Source: Tigriopus japonicus
Lineage: Eukaryota > Arthropoda > Copepoda > Harpacticoida > Harpacticidae
Assembly: GCA_010645155.1 (NCBI GenBank)
Contig: JAAGOF010000071.1
Span: forward strand, 957,110-1,021,109
Direction: 5' to 3'
Length of the DNA stretch: 64,000 nt
Shown: in pieces, positions 24,965-36,020 of the stretch
How positions within the stretch are numbered: position 1 is the stretch's first letter
Layout of the letters: each line of letters begins with the position of its first letter
The notes under the pieces: model-generated
Seen by the model: the letters and a program-made list of their open reading frames with translations, nothing else
What the model was told of the DNA's origin: nothing
Database searches by the model: none
Made by a program: the position numbers and the translations under genes

Positions 24965-25951
24965 TCAAACGAGTTTCTGTTTATCGGACGACTGAAGTTC
25001 TTTCTGAAGGTCAAGGCAGTCGGCCGTAATGAATTTGTACCAAAACCAATGAATGGGGACGGTTGAAAAGTGCCATAAGGAATGAGAATCAAATGACCAG
25101 AGCAGTGGAGAAAAATCCAATAACTCCAATAAGATCGTACCGTTAAGTAGTAGGACAGCGATGAGAGCATTTTTGACGTGAGGTTTGGTTTTCCAATGAT
25201 AAATGGTCCAAGCAATCCAACATAAGGAGTTCACGGCCCCCACTGAAACGTTTAGGGTCATATTGTAACCGTAATCAAATTTAATAAAGGCCATTCTGTA
25301 AATGTGATTGAAGAACATGGCTAGACAGGCCACGCAAGCGGCATTGGATATCCAGTTCCAATTTGTTCCACAGATCCGAAGAATGAAGGCCATCAGAGAA
25401 TAAGTGACTATCGAGAAGGCGCAAAAGTAATCCATTTTCTCAGTCCAATCAAAGTCTCGAGTATGGAACACGGTGGACCAAAACCAAGTGTTCATAGATA
25501 TCAAACCATACAAGCTCCACACGCGATACATCCGTGTCGATGGTTGAATTGTTCCACGGAATTTCCTCAACATTATCGCGTGGGGCAAGAAATTGAGAAT
25601 CGAAAAAAAGGCCGCAGCAGGTTCTTGGACACCAAATATTCGTTTGAAAGGCCATTTCCCATGAAATTGGGGCGTTTTTTCCCCTAGTTTGTGAAATGCT
25701 TCCACCGTCTGCCACATACACGTATATCGGCACTCATCCTGACAAGACCATTGCAGCACATTTTCGAAAAAGGGTTGATTTGAATGAAACACTTCGATAT
25801 GAACGGACGTGGAACAATTCATGGAAAAGCATGAACTTAGACAACGCTTTTGGAATCCGGATCCATCGCCTTTGGAGGCTATCACCAAATTATATGAGGA
25901 ACAGACGACGAGAACAGTTATTACTAAAATACACTTGGTCTTTGGATCCAT
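24965..25951 (-). CDS. PGAP3: Post-GPI attachment to proteins factor 3 (Per1-like)
   Basis: The 328-residue, intronless protein matches the Per1/PGAP3 family, Golgi/ER multipass proteins needed for removal of the unsaturated sn-2 acyl chain during GPI-anchor fatty-acid remodelling. An N-terminal signal peptide (ILVITVLVVCSSYNLVIA) leads into a short lumenal Cys-rich segment (CLSSCFSMNC...CQDECRYTCMWQTV). Family motifs follow: KWPFKRIFGVQEPAA near residue 100, the NTWFWSTVFHTRD motif near 155-167, and LLELLDFSPLLWSFDSHSLWHFSTVPIHWFWY towards the C-terminus. About seven membrane segments are expected. The length matches the family. An acceptor-like CTGTCTGCAG ends 20 bases before the ATG. LSM3 ends only 107 bases upstream on the same strand, so shared transcription is possible. 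Confidence 0.95.
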   Translation of the reverse strand: MDPKTKCILVITVLVVCSSYNLVIASKGDGSGFQKRCLSSCFSMNCSTSVHIEVFHSNQPFFENVLQWSCQDECRYTCMWQTVEAFHKLGEKTPQFHGKWPFKRIFGVQEPAAAFFSILNFLPHAIMLRKFRGTIQPSTRMYRVWSLYGLISMNTWFWSTVFHTRDFDWTEKMDYFCAFSIVTYSLMAFILRICGTNWNWISNAACVACLAMFFNHIYRMAFIKFDYGYNMTLNVSVGAVNSLCWIAWTIYHWKTKPHVKNALIAVLLLNGTILLELLDFSPLLWSFDSHSLWHFSTVPIHWFWYKFITADCLDLQKELQSSDKQKLV

Positions 25952-26058
25952 GTTGGCACTTTATTTCTCCACTGCAGACAGCAAGATTAGTGTATTACTA
26001 GGTCCATTTAGGGCTTCTCGATCGATGGTAGGTAGGATGGTTGTAATAAGTGCCAACT

Positions 26059-29017
26059 TTAGTTGCCACCTCGCATGGGAGGTGACACCAAAATGACTCC
26101 GTCTCCTCGAACAAAGAGCATCGGAATGTTCCTCTTGGTTGAGCGATAGACTTCCTCATATGTCTCTTCATCGATTTCTACCGTGGTTACAGTTTCCTCC
26201 ACATCTCCCAGAATCATGTTCAAATGCTGATCGTAAGCCTGCAAGGAGAAGAAAAATTAAAACATGGACAGCTTCACAAACAGAATGTAAACACTTCGTT
26301 ATCTCGCCTTGCGCCTACAAGCGCCTTCCTTGACTTTGGGTATCGAAATCGATACTAAAATGAACGTACAAGTGGAATCAACCCAACTCGAAATTTCTAA
26401 TCTTTGGCTGAAGCAAATAAAACTATTTTTTTTGTTTTATCGGTCGTTTTTTGTTTTAGGCACAAAACTTCTTCCTTCCGTATTGCTGGTAATATAATTT
26501 GAAAGCTTAAATCTAAGTCTTTTAGGCCCCGTCAAACTTAATGCATTTGAATTGACAAACGTAGTGTATCGATCAAATGAGGCCTGACACGATTAAGATA
26601 AATGAAAATGTAAAAAGTAACAAAATCATAAAATTCAATGGTTGCAGATTGACCGAAGGATTTAGTATGTAAACTTCTGATCATTTTCTATAATCCTTAT
26701 CCTAAATGTTAAAACTCATCGATACAAAATGTCAGGTGGGTGGAATTTTCTTCTACACGTCCGACAATTTTTTTTTAGGTTTAACATTTTTTTAAGTAAT
26801 CGTGTTTGTTAAATCCGTCTTGAATTTGGGATTAGAAATCACGCCCTCTGAAGAGTTCTTATTTCCAACCTTACAAACAATACAATAGACTTCCAGGAGC
26901 TTCCAGGCCTTCTATTAACCTAACGGCAACAATACAAGTAATAGTCTTTTTGTAAGAATGTTTGTGAAGGGAAATAATTTCTACGACTTTTTCAAAATAT
27001 GTTATCCTCGATCGGAAAAGTCGAAACACTCATCAGTACTGATGGAGCTCAAGTTGGTTTTCAATCTCCTCAAAAAAATTTGCGCGCCCTACTTCGTTGC
27101 CAATGCCAATTTACGCAAAGTGATACATTTGTCACAAATATGGGAAAGCGATTTGTCAAAAAAAATATCCAAAAAGAACCCCTGTTTTTGGAGACCTCGG
27201 ACCAAGGATGCCATCAAGATTACGCAAAGATTTTTTCACAATATGACTGGAAAAGACCAATGACATTGATGGCAATCCTAAAAGAGTGAACAGATTGAAT
27301 CCCATCAGTATTCATCAGGCTTCAATCAAATTCTTATTGGGTTTGCAAAGTCAGGACAAAACTAGGTTCTTTATGACATCGGAATTAAAAAATGGCTTTG
27401 GGCTAAGGGGGCGTTTTCGACAAAGTTTAATTCTGCTAAGCCGTACAAATGGGGTTTTGAGGAAACGTGGAACAAACACTACTACGTTAGTATCAAATAG
27501 TTATCTTGAGAAGACAGTTTTTCAGGAAGCCAATTACAATCCGATGTATTGAGGTGATTTTGGCCCTTTCTTTTCATTACTTTTTTGGACATTGCTCACA
27601 ATAATCTCTAAGTATTGAAGTTTCCTGATTGGAAAACTGCAGAGAAAATAGGATGTGCCAAATCATCCCCCTCCCAAAAAGGGATCACCTGGTTCCACTA
27701 TTGAGTTGTTTTTCTTCAATGTGACAGCATTTTCAAATCGTTACATGGGGTTAAATTTAAGTTACCTTTTGTTTGCAATAGTCATTTTCTGCACTGTTAG
27801 ACACGGCATAATCTCTGAAGTCATGAAAAAAGGCAGAAAAATGTTAAAACACCTCCGAAGAGCAACAAAAAAAGTTTTTCATGCAAAAGCCTTTCAGCTA
27901 GAGATATTTTTTGACAACTTAAAGGGTAAAAAATCCAATTGAAAACTATGTAGGACTTGGTTCAAAACAATAATTTATAAGAGCTAATTTCATTTCCGAT
28001 TGGTCGGTTAGAGCACACAAGTGTAATCCGATTGCATAAAAATGTACTGAAATAATAGAGGGAAAAGACCCCCAAAACAACATCTGACCAAATTTGACGA
28101 AATTAGTAAGTTTGATGCTCACCTCGTGGAAGTCGTGAGAACGATTTCCTCTTTCTTCGCATGACGATGGCGACAGAAATCTCAAGCGTATCCATATCTT
28201 TGTCCGATCAAGTTTCTGTTATTTGAAACAAGACCACAACCAAGCTATCACTTGTTTCTCTATTCAAAAAGTCCATCTCTGATCTTCCACCCTTACGTGA
28301 TTACGTCCAATCTTGCAATTATTGAATTTAACTACCAACCATGAATCAAACCAAAGACGTTTTCAAGAAAACGACGTGAACAGTTAGAACAGAAATTGAA
28401 ATTCTCATTTGAATCGAACGATGTCTCCCGATTTGCTGCGACCCAGGATTTAGGATTCAATAACTCGGTGTAATAATCCAAAGATTGGTTGAAAAAATTA
28501 AGTGCCATCAAAGCTGGCAAAACGACGAGATTCGTCATCTCTGTTAAAAAGAACTTTCATTTTTGCCTTTTTTAGTGCGTTTTGGGAAAGCTTAACACTT
28601 GACCAAAAAGTTCGATTGAGCTTACAAAACTGGCAACGTTCAAATAAAAATAATCCACTCTCATCCCTACAAACAATCTCCGTCCAAGTGTGAAGTCATC
28701 TTTGACCTGACCCAGAAAGCTGAGCTGATATCCGTTTGTTTTGAAAGCTAATCTAAATTTCGAGGGAAAAACCTCCGCAACTGTTAGTGCAAAGGGGAAA
28801 GCCTAGACCAAATATCCCAAACATGAACTACTGTAGGCACTTAAAAACTACATGCTAGAAGAGACTTAAAAAAAAAAGAGAGGAATATGATCTCACTTAC
28901 ATTCAACCTTCCCTTCAGCTCTCGCTCATTTCTCATTTTGACGTAGATTCTTTCGTCCAAACTTAGCCTGATGAGGTCCAAGGGCTCTTCCACTGCGCTC
29001 ACGGCAGCGCCGGAGTT
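26059..29017 (-). CDS. LSM3: U6 snRNA-associated Sm-like protein LSm3 (start exon not located)
   Basis: Two exons are clear: 28901-29017 and 26059-26238. They join in phase 0 ([12 protein letters not shown]) through donor GTAAGTGAG and acceptor CTCCTTGCAG. The protein covers Sm motif 1 ([26 protein letters not shown]...[14 protein letters not shown]) and Sm motif 2 ([15 protein letters not shown]). LSm3 is part of the LSm1-7 ring (mRNA decapping) and the LSm2-8 ring (U6 snRNP). Exon 28901-29017 opens after TTTCAG with [12 protein letters not shown] and has no in-frame ATG before KM. Compared with the usual ~102 residues, only a few N-terminal residues on a tiny 5' exon are missing. The intron of 2.66 kb is far longer than others here. 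Confidence 0.93.
26239..28900 (-). other. Large LSM3 intron
   Basis: AT-rich intron without a recognisable nested gene or a repeat shared with other parts of the window. Short open frames at 26958-27552 look non-coding. Confidence 0.6.
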
Positions 29018-29562
29018 CTGAAATCGAAGCACCCAAAATTCGTAGGCAAGCAGCAGCAATCCATCTTACCCAAAGAAAGAGTCTGGCAAAGATTGATGAC
29101 AGCTTTGATGCTCTCGCGTTCGTTCAAGAAAGAGTCCAACGAATCCAGTCCGTCATGAATTTGATAACTTTTATTGACTCATCCAACAAAATCAACGCGA
29201 TAGCAAAATTCGCTTGACACTTCTCTATTTTTGTTTCAAATCAAGCTTTCGGATCTCTTGGATCATCTATCAGTTTATGACGATGACTTGAGCATCTACA
29301 GAGGGGGCATTCAAATGGAGGCGTGCCTCAAACACGGACACGATGGCAATTCATGTTACCAGAAAAAGAAAGAGACCTACTTATTTTTCAGTCAGGTACG
29401 AACATATCTCATGGCACCACAAACTCGAAATGAAATGGTTTATGAAGCTACCTGACACCCGGATTGGATTTTGTTCTCTTCGCAAGATACTTGATGGCGA
29501 TACTGGGTCTGCTGATGTTGATGGGTAGAGGAGGAAGTCCATCCAAATTCATCCTTGCGGGA

Positions 29563-32118
29563 TCAACCTTTGGAGCCAGATGTCATCTTATGCTTCTTGT
29601 TTTCAATCTCGTAGATGAGCAGTCGCCAAAGTTTGACGACAAACACATCGGCTTCCTCATCCAAGACCATTTGAACATCTTCGATAACGGCCTTAGGAGT
29701 AGATCCAGCCAGAACTTTGGAACAAATAAAGTCGGTGAGGGCGGGCTCGGGTTCACCAATGTACTCGGCAATCTTTTTGCTAACCCAAGGACGAATTCGC
29801 CGCTCCATGAGATGTTGATCCACCAGGTCCCAATTGATACTATATTCAAACAAGGACTCTTTGTCCGTCGGGATCTTTTCGATAAGAGTTTTGATGTGCT
29901 TTCGCTTGTCCTCGCTACCTGATTTGTGAACGCTGGACGACGATGATGACTCGTCTTTGCGATTGCCGGACAAGGATGGAAGCTTCTTCTTTTTGGATGG
30001 AGACACATTGTCGTCGTCATCAGCTTGGGAGAACACTTGACTAACCTCGAGCTTCTTACGACCACTGACCTGCAACGGTTGTTTAATAGTGGGAGGAACA
30101 ATGGTGGGAGGGTTCGAGTCTGAGGAGGGCTCTCTCACGTTATTCCGAGGTGAATCGACAGGAGCAGGCACAGCTTGGATAGGAGCGTGAGAGGGTGGCG
30201 TGGATTGGGTGGTGGGTGACACGGGTGGGCGGATCACAGATATCATGGGATGATGGTGATGATGATGTTCGTTACTAATATTGTCTGAGACATGATGGCG
30301 GTCATTGAGATGGGATGGAGGCTCATGGTGGTATTCGGGTAAGGGTTCACTATCAAAGTTGTCAGGGCTGGCTTCTAGGGAATTGCCGTTCGGTTCGATC
30401 ACGGCAATATCGTCGTCATCGTCATCATATCCGGTGGATGCTTGGGGAATAATCACGTCGGGTGTGGTGGCGGCTTGAATGGCCGACGCAATCATCATCC
30501 GCCGTTGAAGTTCGGCATTGGGATCTTGAAAGCCTTCCTTCATGATTTGCGCTTTGAGCTCCTCGATCTCTTCCTTCTCACGGAGACGATCTTCCGTGTC
30601 CTTCTGAGCTTCGCGTTCACGCTCCAACAGTCTCTTTTCAAGCTCGCGGTTTTTGTAAAATTTCTCATCATCGCGGGTGTCTTCATAATCCTCGAGGAAT
30701 TGGCGCAGTTTACGCGCCTCTTTCTCGAGATCAGCTCGCCGTTTCAGTTCTTTCTCGCGATAACGGGCGTGGTCTTTGGCCATTTTCGCTTCTCGAAGCT
30801 CCCATTTCCGAAGACGCTCCTGATAACTGGCCTCCTTCTCGCGAGCCTTCTTTTCAGCCTTGATGGCTTCTTTCTCTTCCTCCTCCATCTCACGTTCCTT
30901 TAGAGACTTATTCTCACGATCACGTCCGCCTCGATCTCTTGAACGGGATCGAGAACGACTTCGGGATCGGGATCGGCGGTAGCTATGTGATCGCGATGAC
31001 CGCATTCGGGCATCGGCTTGATCCCGACCCCCTCGCATCCCACGATCACCACCTCGACTTCCACCGCGGTCACCTCCCCGATTGAGACCACGATCGCCAC
31101 CGCGACTTCCCCCTCGATCCGAGCGATCCATGCGATCTCGACGTTCCATTCGCGATGGAGGCGGGGTTCGAGTCCGACTTCGGGATCGAGAGTATGTGCG
31201 ACGACGACTGTGGATCGAGCGTTCACGGCTATCACGGATGGTGATGATGCTCCGTTCGCGTTTGCGCGTATCGCGTCGATCGGGCTCGTCCGGCGGTGGA
31301 CCCTCGACTTCTTCGCGTTTCTTTTTCTCTTCCTCCTTCTCTTTCTCGCGAATCTTCATAGTTTCGCGGAACTTGTCGATCTCACGATGAATAATGTCTC
31401 GCTTGCCATCTTCCATTTCCACATCGTCCAAGGACTCTTTGGGTCCGGTTTGGTAGTCCTCATTGTTCTTCTTTTTATCGGCTTTCTTGACTTCGGGCGG
31501 GACGTAGTTTTGCATCTCTTGGCTATGATCCTGGAGGATGGCGCCAATGCGTTCCATGGCCATTTGATCTTCGTGTCGCATGGCCGGATCGACGCACTCT
31601 TCATCCTTGATTTCGGCCCCATCTTCGACGGGAGGCGGTGACTTTCCGCCCATCATCTTTTTCTGTCTTTGTCGCTTGTACTCGTGTAACACGTCCTTCG
31701 TCTTGGAGTCCACCTTGACCACGAGTCGTTTATCGCCAATCATCATATCATGGAGGATGCGAATAGCGCGGGCAGCCGCATCCGGATTGGCGTATTCGCA
31801 GAATCCAAATCCCTGCAATTTGCCCGTGGCTCCTTGAACCCGTTTCCAATGAATGATGGCCCCGCAAGTCGTCAACAAATGGCGAATCATGGCATCTTGG
31901 GCCCTTTCCGTGATATTACCCACAAAGACGGTCACGGGTGGGCCCGTGGGCACTTCCATGGCCGGCATAGCGGGGCGGGCCATGATGTGGGGCGGGCCCG
32001 AGCCTCGAAATCGCGGTGGATGACCCATCATGTTGGGCGGTCCGTGTCCGCCGTGTCCGCCATACATGGGCGGTTGGCCGGGCATGAATCCGGGGGGCGG
32101 GCCTCCGCGGTAAGCCAT
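29563..32118 (-). CDS. RBM25: RNA-binding protein 25
   Basis: An intronless 851-residue protein with RBM25 architecture. A Pro/Gly-rich N-terminus is followed by one RRM (RNP2 VFVGNI at 64-69, RNP1 LQGFGFCEY at 101-109), a long Arg/Asp/Glu/Ser-rich region including RS- and RD-type stretches, and a C-terminal PWI domain whose core reads RIRPWVSKKIAEYIGEPEPA. RBM25 is a nuclear splicing regulator that contacts U1 snRNP-associated factors and affects alternative splice choice. Runs of Asp and His, and a Gly/Arg repeat (RGGDRGGSRGGDRG), lie in the middle. A poly(A) signal AATAAA on the minus strand at 29170-29175 would give a 3'UTR near 390 bases, ending just ahead of LSM3. The 5' flank contains a CT microsatellite near 32454. 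Confidence 0.96.
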   Translation of the reverse strand: MAYRGGPPPGFMPGQPPMYGGHGGHGPPNMMGHPPRFRGSGPPHIMARPAMPAMEVPTGPPVTVFVGNITERAQDAMIRHLLTTCGAIIHWKRVQGATGKLQGFGFCEYANPDAAARAIRILHDMMIGDKRLVVKVDSKTKDVLHEYKRQRQKKMMGGKSPPPVEDGAEIKDEECVDPAMRHEDQMAMERIGAILQDHSQEMQNYVPPEVKKADKKKNNEDYQTGPKESLDDVEMEDGKRDIIHREIDKFRETMKIREKEKEEEKKKREEVEGPPPDEPDRRDTRKRERSIITIRDSRERSIHSRRRTYSRSRSRTRTPPPSRMERRDRMDRSDRGGSRGGDRGLNRGGDRGGSRGGDRGMRGGRDQADARMRSSRSHSYRRSRSRSRSRSRSRDRGGRDRENKSLKEREMEEEEKEAIKAEKKAREKEASYQERLRKWELREAKMAKDHARYREKELKRRADLEKEARKLRQFLEDYEDTRDDEKFYKNRELEKRLLEREREAQKDTEDRLREKEEIEELKAQIMKEGFQDPNAELQRRMMIASAIQAATTPDVIIPQASTGYDDDDDDIAVIEPNGNSLEASPDNFDSEPLPEYHHEPPSHLNDRHHVSDNISNEHHHHHHPMISVIRPPVSPTTQSTPPSHAPIQAVPAPVDSPRNNVREPSSDSNPPTIVPPTIKQPLQVSGRKKLEVSQVFSQADDDDNVSPSKKKKLPSLSGNRKDESSSSSSVHKSGSEDKRKHIKTLIEKIPTDKESLFEYSINWDLVDQHLMERRIRPWVSKKIAEYIGEPEPALTDFICSKVLAGSTPKAVIEDVQMVLDEEADVFVVKLWRLLIYEIENKKHKMTSGSKG

Positions 32119-32557
32119 GATGGGCGTGTTTAGCGTCAGTCAAACTCGGTCCGGGATTCAGTGGGCGTGTCTACTCAGTCTGATTGTTCCCTGATTGATT
32201 GTTTGTGTCTATTTGTTTGATCGTTTTTGTGTGTGTTTTTAACTGTTTACCTGTTCCGCTTCCTCAGTCATTTCTGTCTACAAAATCAGCCAAAATCTGG
32301 ACAAATAACCGAGGAAAACGATTTTGACCGATTGGGCCGATGTCTATGAATGTCACGCGGGCGACGAGGGGCGGAGCCGAAGACGAGGGGCGGCGTGGGC
32401 GGGCTTTAAAATGGGGCGATTCTGAGTCTCGGGCTTTCTTCGGCTTCGGTTTCTCTCTCTCTCTCTCTTCACTCGACAAAATTGACAATGCGGATTCATT
32501 CAGGTATGCTAAAATGGAATTAACCATGAGGTCAAATCAGGCATGGCGGATGGAGCG
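32119..32557. other. RBM25 5' flank / promoter region
   Basis: A relatively GC-rich stretch upstream of the RBM25 start with a (CT)n run at about 32453-32468. No TATA box is seen near it. It probably holds the RBM25 promoter; no other gene is visible. Confidence 0.4.
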
Positions 32558-32856
32558 TAGTGATGTGAAATCTGGGCTTGGGCAAGTTTTTTCACGGGAG
32601 GTTGCAAGTTAGGGTCACCTAATGGAGATTTTGTGCTTTGCTAACTAACTCAAGCAAACACAAATTTGAGGTTTACTTGCAACCCTGATCCAAAGTTACA
32701 AAAGTCAGGGGCGTGTTTCAGTGCTTCTTAATGAAAAACCGGTTTATGAAGATAGGTAGGCAGAAGGCAATACCATTACACTGAAGGTAAATTGGCGACC
32801 CCGGTGTACGATGTCACGAAAAAAAAGCTTGCCCAAGCGCCCAAGTCACATCACTA
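32558..32856. mobile_element. hAT-like MITE, 299 bp, TSD ATGGAGCG
   Basis: Ends TAGTGATGTGA and TCACATCACTA are inverted copies. The 8-bp repeat ATGGAGCG stands directly outside (32550-32557 and 32857-32864). Subterminal CTTGGGCAAG and CTTGCCCAAG match the motif of the element at 22020, so the two belong to one family of different lengths. There is no coding capacity. It lies about 440 bases upstream of the RBM25 start. Confidence 0.85.
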
Positions 32857-32864
32857 ATGGAGCG

Positions 32865-35390
32865 ACGAGGAACAAGTTAGTTTAGAAGTGAAAAATTGAA
32901 GAACGAGATGGGACGGGAAGTTTAGATTCATTGAAAGGGGCATAACGCTTTTTAATGCAAATCAAAATGGAGTTGGTAAGGCTCAAATGGCTTACCCATG
33001 TGACTTTTTGCAATCATCTTCATCTTGAACTCGGATTCGTTTGAAATGCTTTAGTAATATGAAGAATTTAACAATGGAAAGGAGTCGAGACCTAAGATAT
33101 TTGTCAGCATGTCCAAATCTGATTTGTGACGGATTTGGCTTGGGCTTGACAAAGTTGGCAAAGTTAAAAGGGAAGATGATTGTGTGGCCATTTCGGCCAC
33201 GCCGTTCAGCGTGACCGGTTTGTGACTGGTTTTTGGATTCAAGAAACTGCCATAATGCCGATGAATGGACGAGTATAAACGCGCTCTAAATCCTGCAGCC
33301 ACACGAAATGAATTTTTAATGCTCCTAAGGCATTTTTGTCATTGAATCCATACGAAGTCAGAGTATGAACGTGTAGTGTCATGTTTTATTAATAGAGGTT
33401 TGAGGCAGCGTCGTAAACACGGTTTTCGAAACAAAAAGGCAAAAAAATATAAATCTCCTCATTTCAAGAAAAACTTCAACCTTACAACAATGTGGGAGTT
33501 CATACGGGTGTATGAATTGAACCCCAGTTTTAGTAATTCGTTTCACAAATCATTGCTTGCGTCAAGTTTCGCCACCTCAACACCGCAAACAAACGTTTAT
33601 GGCGAATTTCAGGGGGAGCAAATTCAAGCTCGGCGAGCTACATGAAGCTAAGTTTTCAAGTCACTCTCCTTTTTCAAATGCTTTTATTTAGCACACAAAG
33701 TTAATTATTTTTGTGCTTATATATCATGAATACTCTTCCTGTTTGCCCTGAGCTCATGCTTAGAGACACAAATCTTTACATTTTCACCTTGAATTAGACC
33801 TAGAAACAGTGCCTCCATTCGTTCTCACCCCATGGAAAGTTTGCACTATTTCTTGTCAAATATTGTAACTGAAATTAGACCGTCACGAATTCAAAAGGGA
33901 CGTTCAAGTTTCAAACACTATTCTAATCAAAGTTTTCCTAAAGAATCAAAATGAAATACTTTTCGTTGCTAATGTTAGCCATTGTTATGTCTCTCAACAA
34001 ACTTTTTTATTTACGGCATTTGTAGACACTGTTCATCTTAACACCAAAGTGTGACCAAATTTGCAATGTGAGGATCCGCGAAGGTTCATAACTGGCCTAT
34101 GATATGATCCGAGTGGAAAACATTCATGACGCTCAAAATTGATATTTTTGAGTAGATTATTAACATCAGTTGCATTTAGGTATTGAGTGTCACTTGTGTG
34201 TGTCTTGCGCTTTCATGCTGCCACAGGTTCATGACTTGTTCATTTTGATACATTTAATAACCAAAAGCACATTTGCACCTACAATGGCTGTTTCACTTGA
34301 CATCATGTGCTACAACTAAGTAAATTCAAGAAATTTTATCCCATAAGAACTATCTTTTTCAGGATGTATTTCAAGATTAACCTGTCTTCATAACTAATTT
34401 CATCAAACACAGCAACCTTGTCGAAGACTTGACATTTTGTAACAGGGAGGCTAGTTGGCAAATATGCATGCCATATCGGTCAGTATCTGACATATTTAGA
34501 ACTCCTGGCAGGACTATTGGTCCGTGCAATTTTCAACTTTTATTTTACTTTTTGGTAAAAATTAGTCCATGTCATACATGTACAAACTTATGTCTGACTC
34601 TTCTTTAAATTTCTACTCTTTTGTTCAAATTTTACTAGTGATAGACCCCCAAGCAGGGTTGGATTAATCCCGTCCCCGGGATCCCGGAGATGGGATAACC
34701 CGGGATTTTCCGTGATTTACGGGGTCCAGATTTTTATTTTAGGGTATAAACAGCGTGATTTTGATTTGTGTCCTTCTAGGTCTAATGATTGGAAACCAAT
34801 GTTTTAATGAAATTACACTGTCATTGCCAGAGATTTCTTTCATTTTTGCCATTTTAACTTCTTGAAAACTTTCAACTTTTAGATAATACCGTCCCGAGAT
34901 TCCGTTAAAATCTTTTTTGTTGGAAAAAAAAGATTAACAAAATTCCAGAATACTACAAATTTGGGAATAATTCTGTTTTGGAGGTTTTTGGACAGGATAT
35001 GCGTTCAAACTTTCTTTCAATCTGCTTTCTATAAAGTGAATGACTTCCTCAAGTTTTGGTTGGTATGACTGATGAAAGCAAAATCAAAATTTTGGTTAGA
35101 ACATAAGTCGAAAACGCTTTCGATCTATCATTATCTGACTCTTCGAATTAAAGATTGCGCAGCGCATGAACGTTTTTCACTTTGCTAATCGGTTTTCATA
35201 AAAAGTGGGAAAAAATGAAACATTTGCTCGTTCCTCTCTTACGGCACGTTTTCAGGGATGTTCTGGCAAACGACTAACCACAATTCTTGGCAGCACTGTT
35301 CAAAATATCCATGAAAAACAACACGTGAGAATTCAATCCGAAGGACGTCCTCGAAGTTCAGAAAACGGCGAATGGATTAATTACGGTCAA
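32865..35390. other. Intergenic, no gene recognised; one partial repeat end
   Basis: No convincing exon. At 34655-34735 a segment CAGGGTTGGATTAATCCCG followed by reiterated CCCGGGAT/ATCCCGG words looks like one end of another MITE of the same general style. A related CGTCCCGAGATTCC lies near 34891. No second end or target duplication could be fixed. Confidence 0.45.
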
Positions 35391-35399
35391 AGTAAGCTC

Positions 35400-35966
35400 T
35401 ATAAACGGCTGTCAGAGAATCTGTGGTCACGGCAGCTTTTGTGCGTAAGGAGAGAGGGATAGCTAGAGGCATCTCTACCTCAATCACCTTTGAAGCCACT
35501 AAGGCCTCACCCCGAGCTCGCTCCTTGGGAGTAGACAAGAGAACTACTTAGGTGGCTTGAGAGAAACACGTTGATGTCTCAGCTCAGGGCAAGCCAGCTT
35601 TTGTTGCTTCCAAACCTGCCATCGCTTTAGTTGCACACTCTCTCTTAGTCGTGAGTCCTTCACTGCTGCTGGCGCTTCCCCTCGCACTTCTTTCTTGTTC
35701 TTCTATGTCAACCGTTCTCTACGTCGTTTGACGCCGTTCAGGGCAACCATGCACTTGCCGCTTCTCCTCGTACTTCTCCCCTCTTGCACCTCAGGCTTAC
35801 CAGACATCCAAGTACTTCTTCTACTTCCAGTCCACCGTTCTCTACCTTGTTTGACGACGTTTGGATGAGCTCACAGATCGGTGAATGGGCTTGCCCATTA
35901 GGCTATGTGTTGACGAAGCTGTCACTGAAGCTGCCGTGACCGCAGATTCTCTTACAGCCGTTTATA
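35400..35966. mobile_element. 567-bp inverted-repeat element with 9-bp TSD (Mutator-like?)
   Basis: The ends are TATAAACGGCTGT and ACAGCCGTTTATA, with inverted homology continuing about 40 bases (AGAGAATCTG-GGTCACGGCAGCTT). The 9-bp repeat AGTAAGCTC flanks both sides exactly (35391-35399 and 35967-35975). A 9-bp duplication points to Mutator-type transposition, but Merlin-like elements are an alternative. Inside, the words CCGTTCTCTAC and TTTGACG recur in two partly duplicated blocks. There is no transposase. The right end is 54 bases before the ADAL start codon. Confidence 0.8.
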
Positions 35967-36020
35967 AGTAAGCTCGCGTATCTATCCCGCGCTAACCCAT
36001 CCTTCCTTAGTCGATCCACC

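Noticed and set aside
30442..32133. Open frames on the strand opposite RBM25
   Set aside because: Antisense shadows of the Arg/Glu-rich coding sequence; no independent domain.
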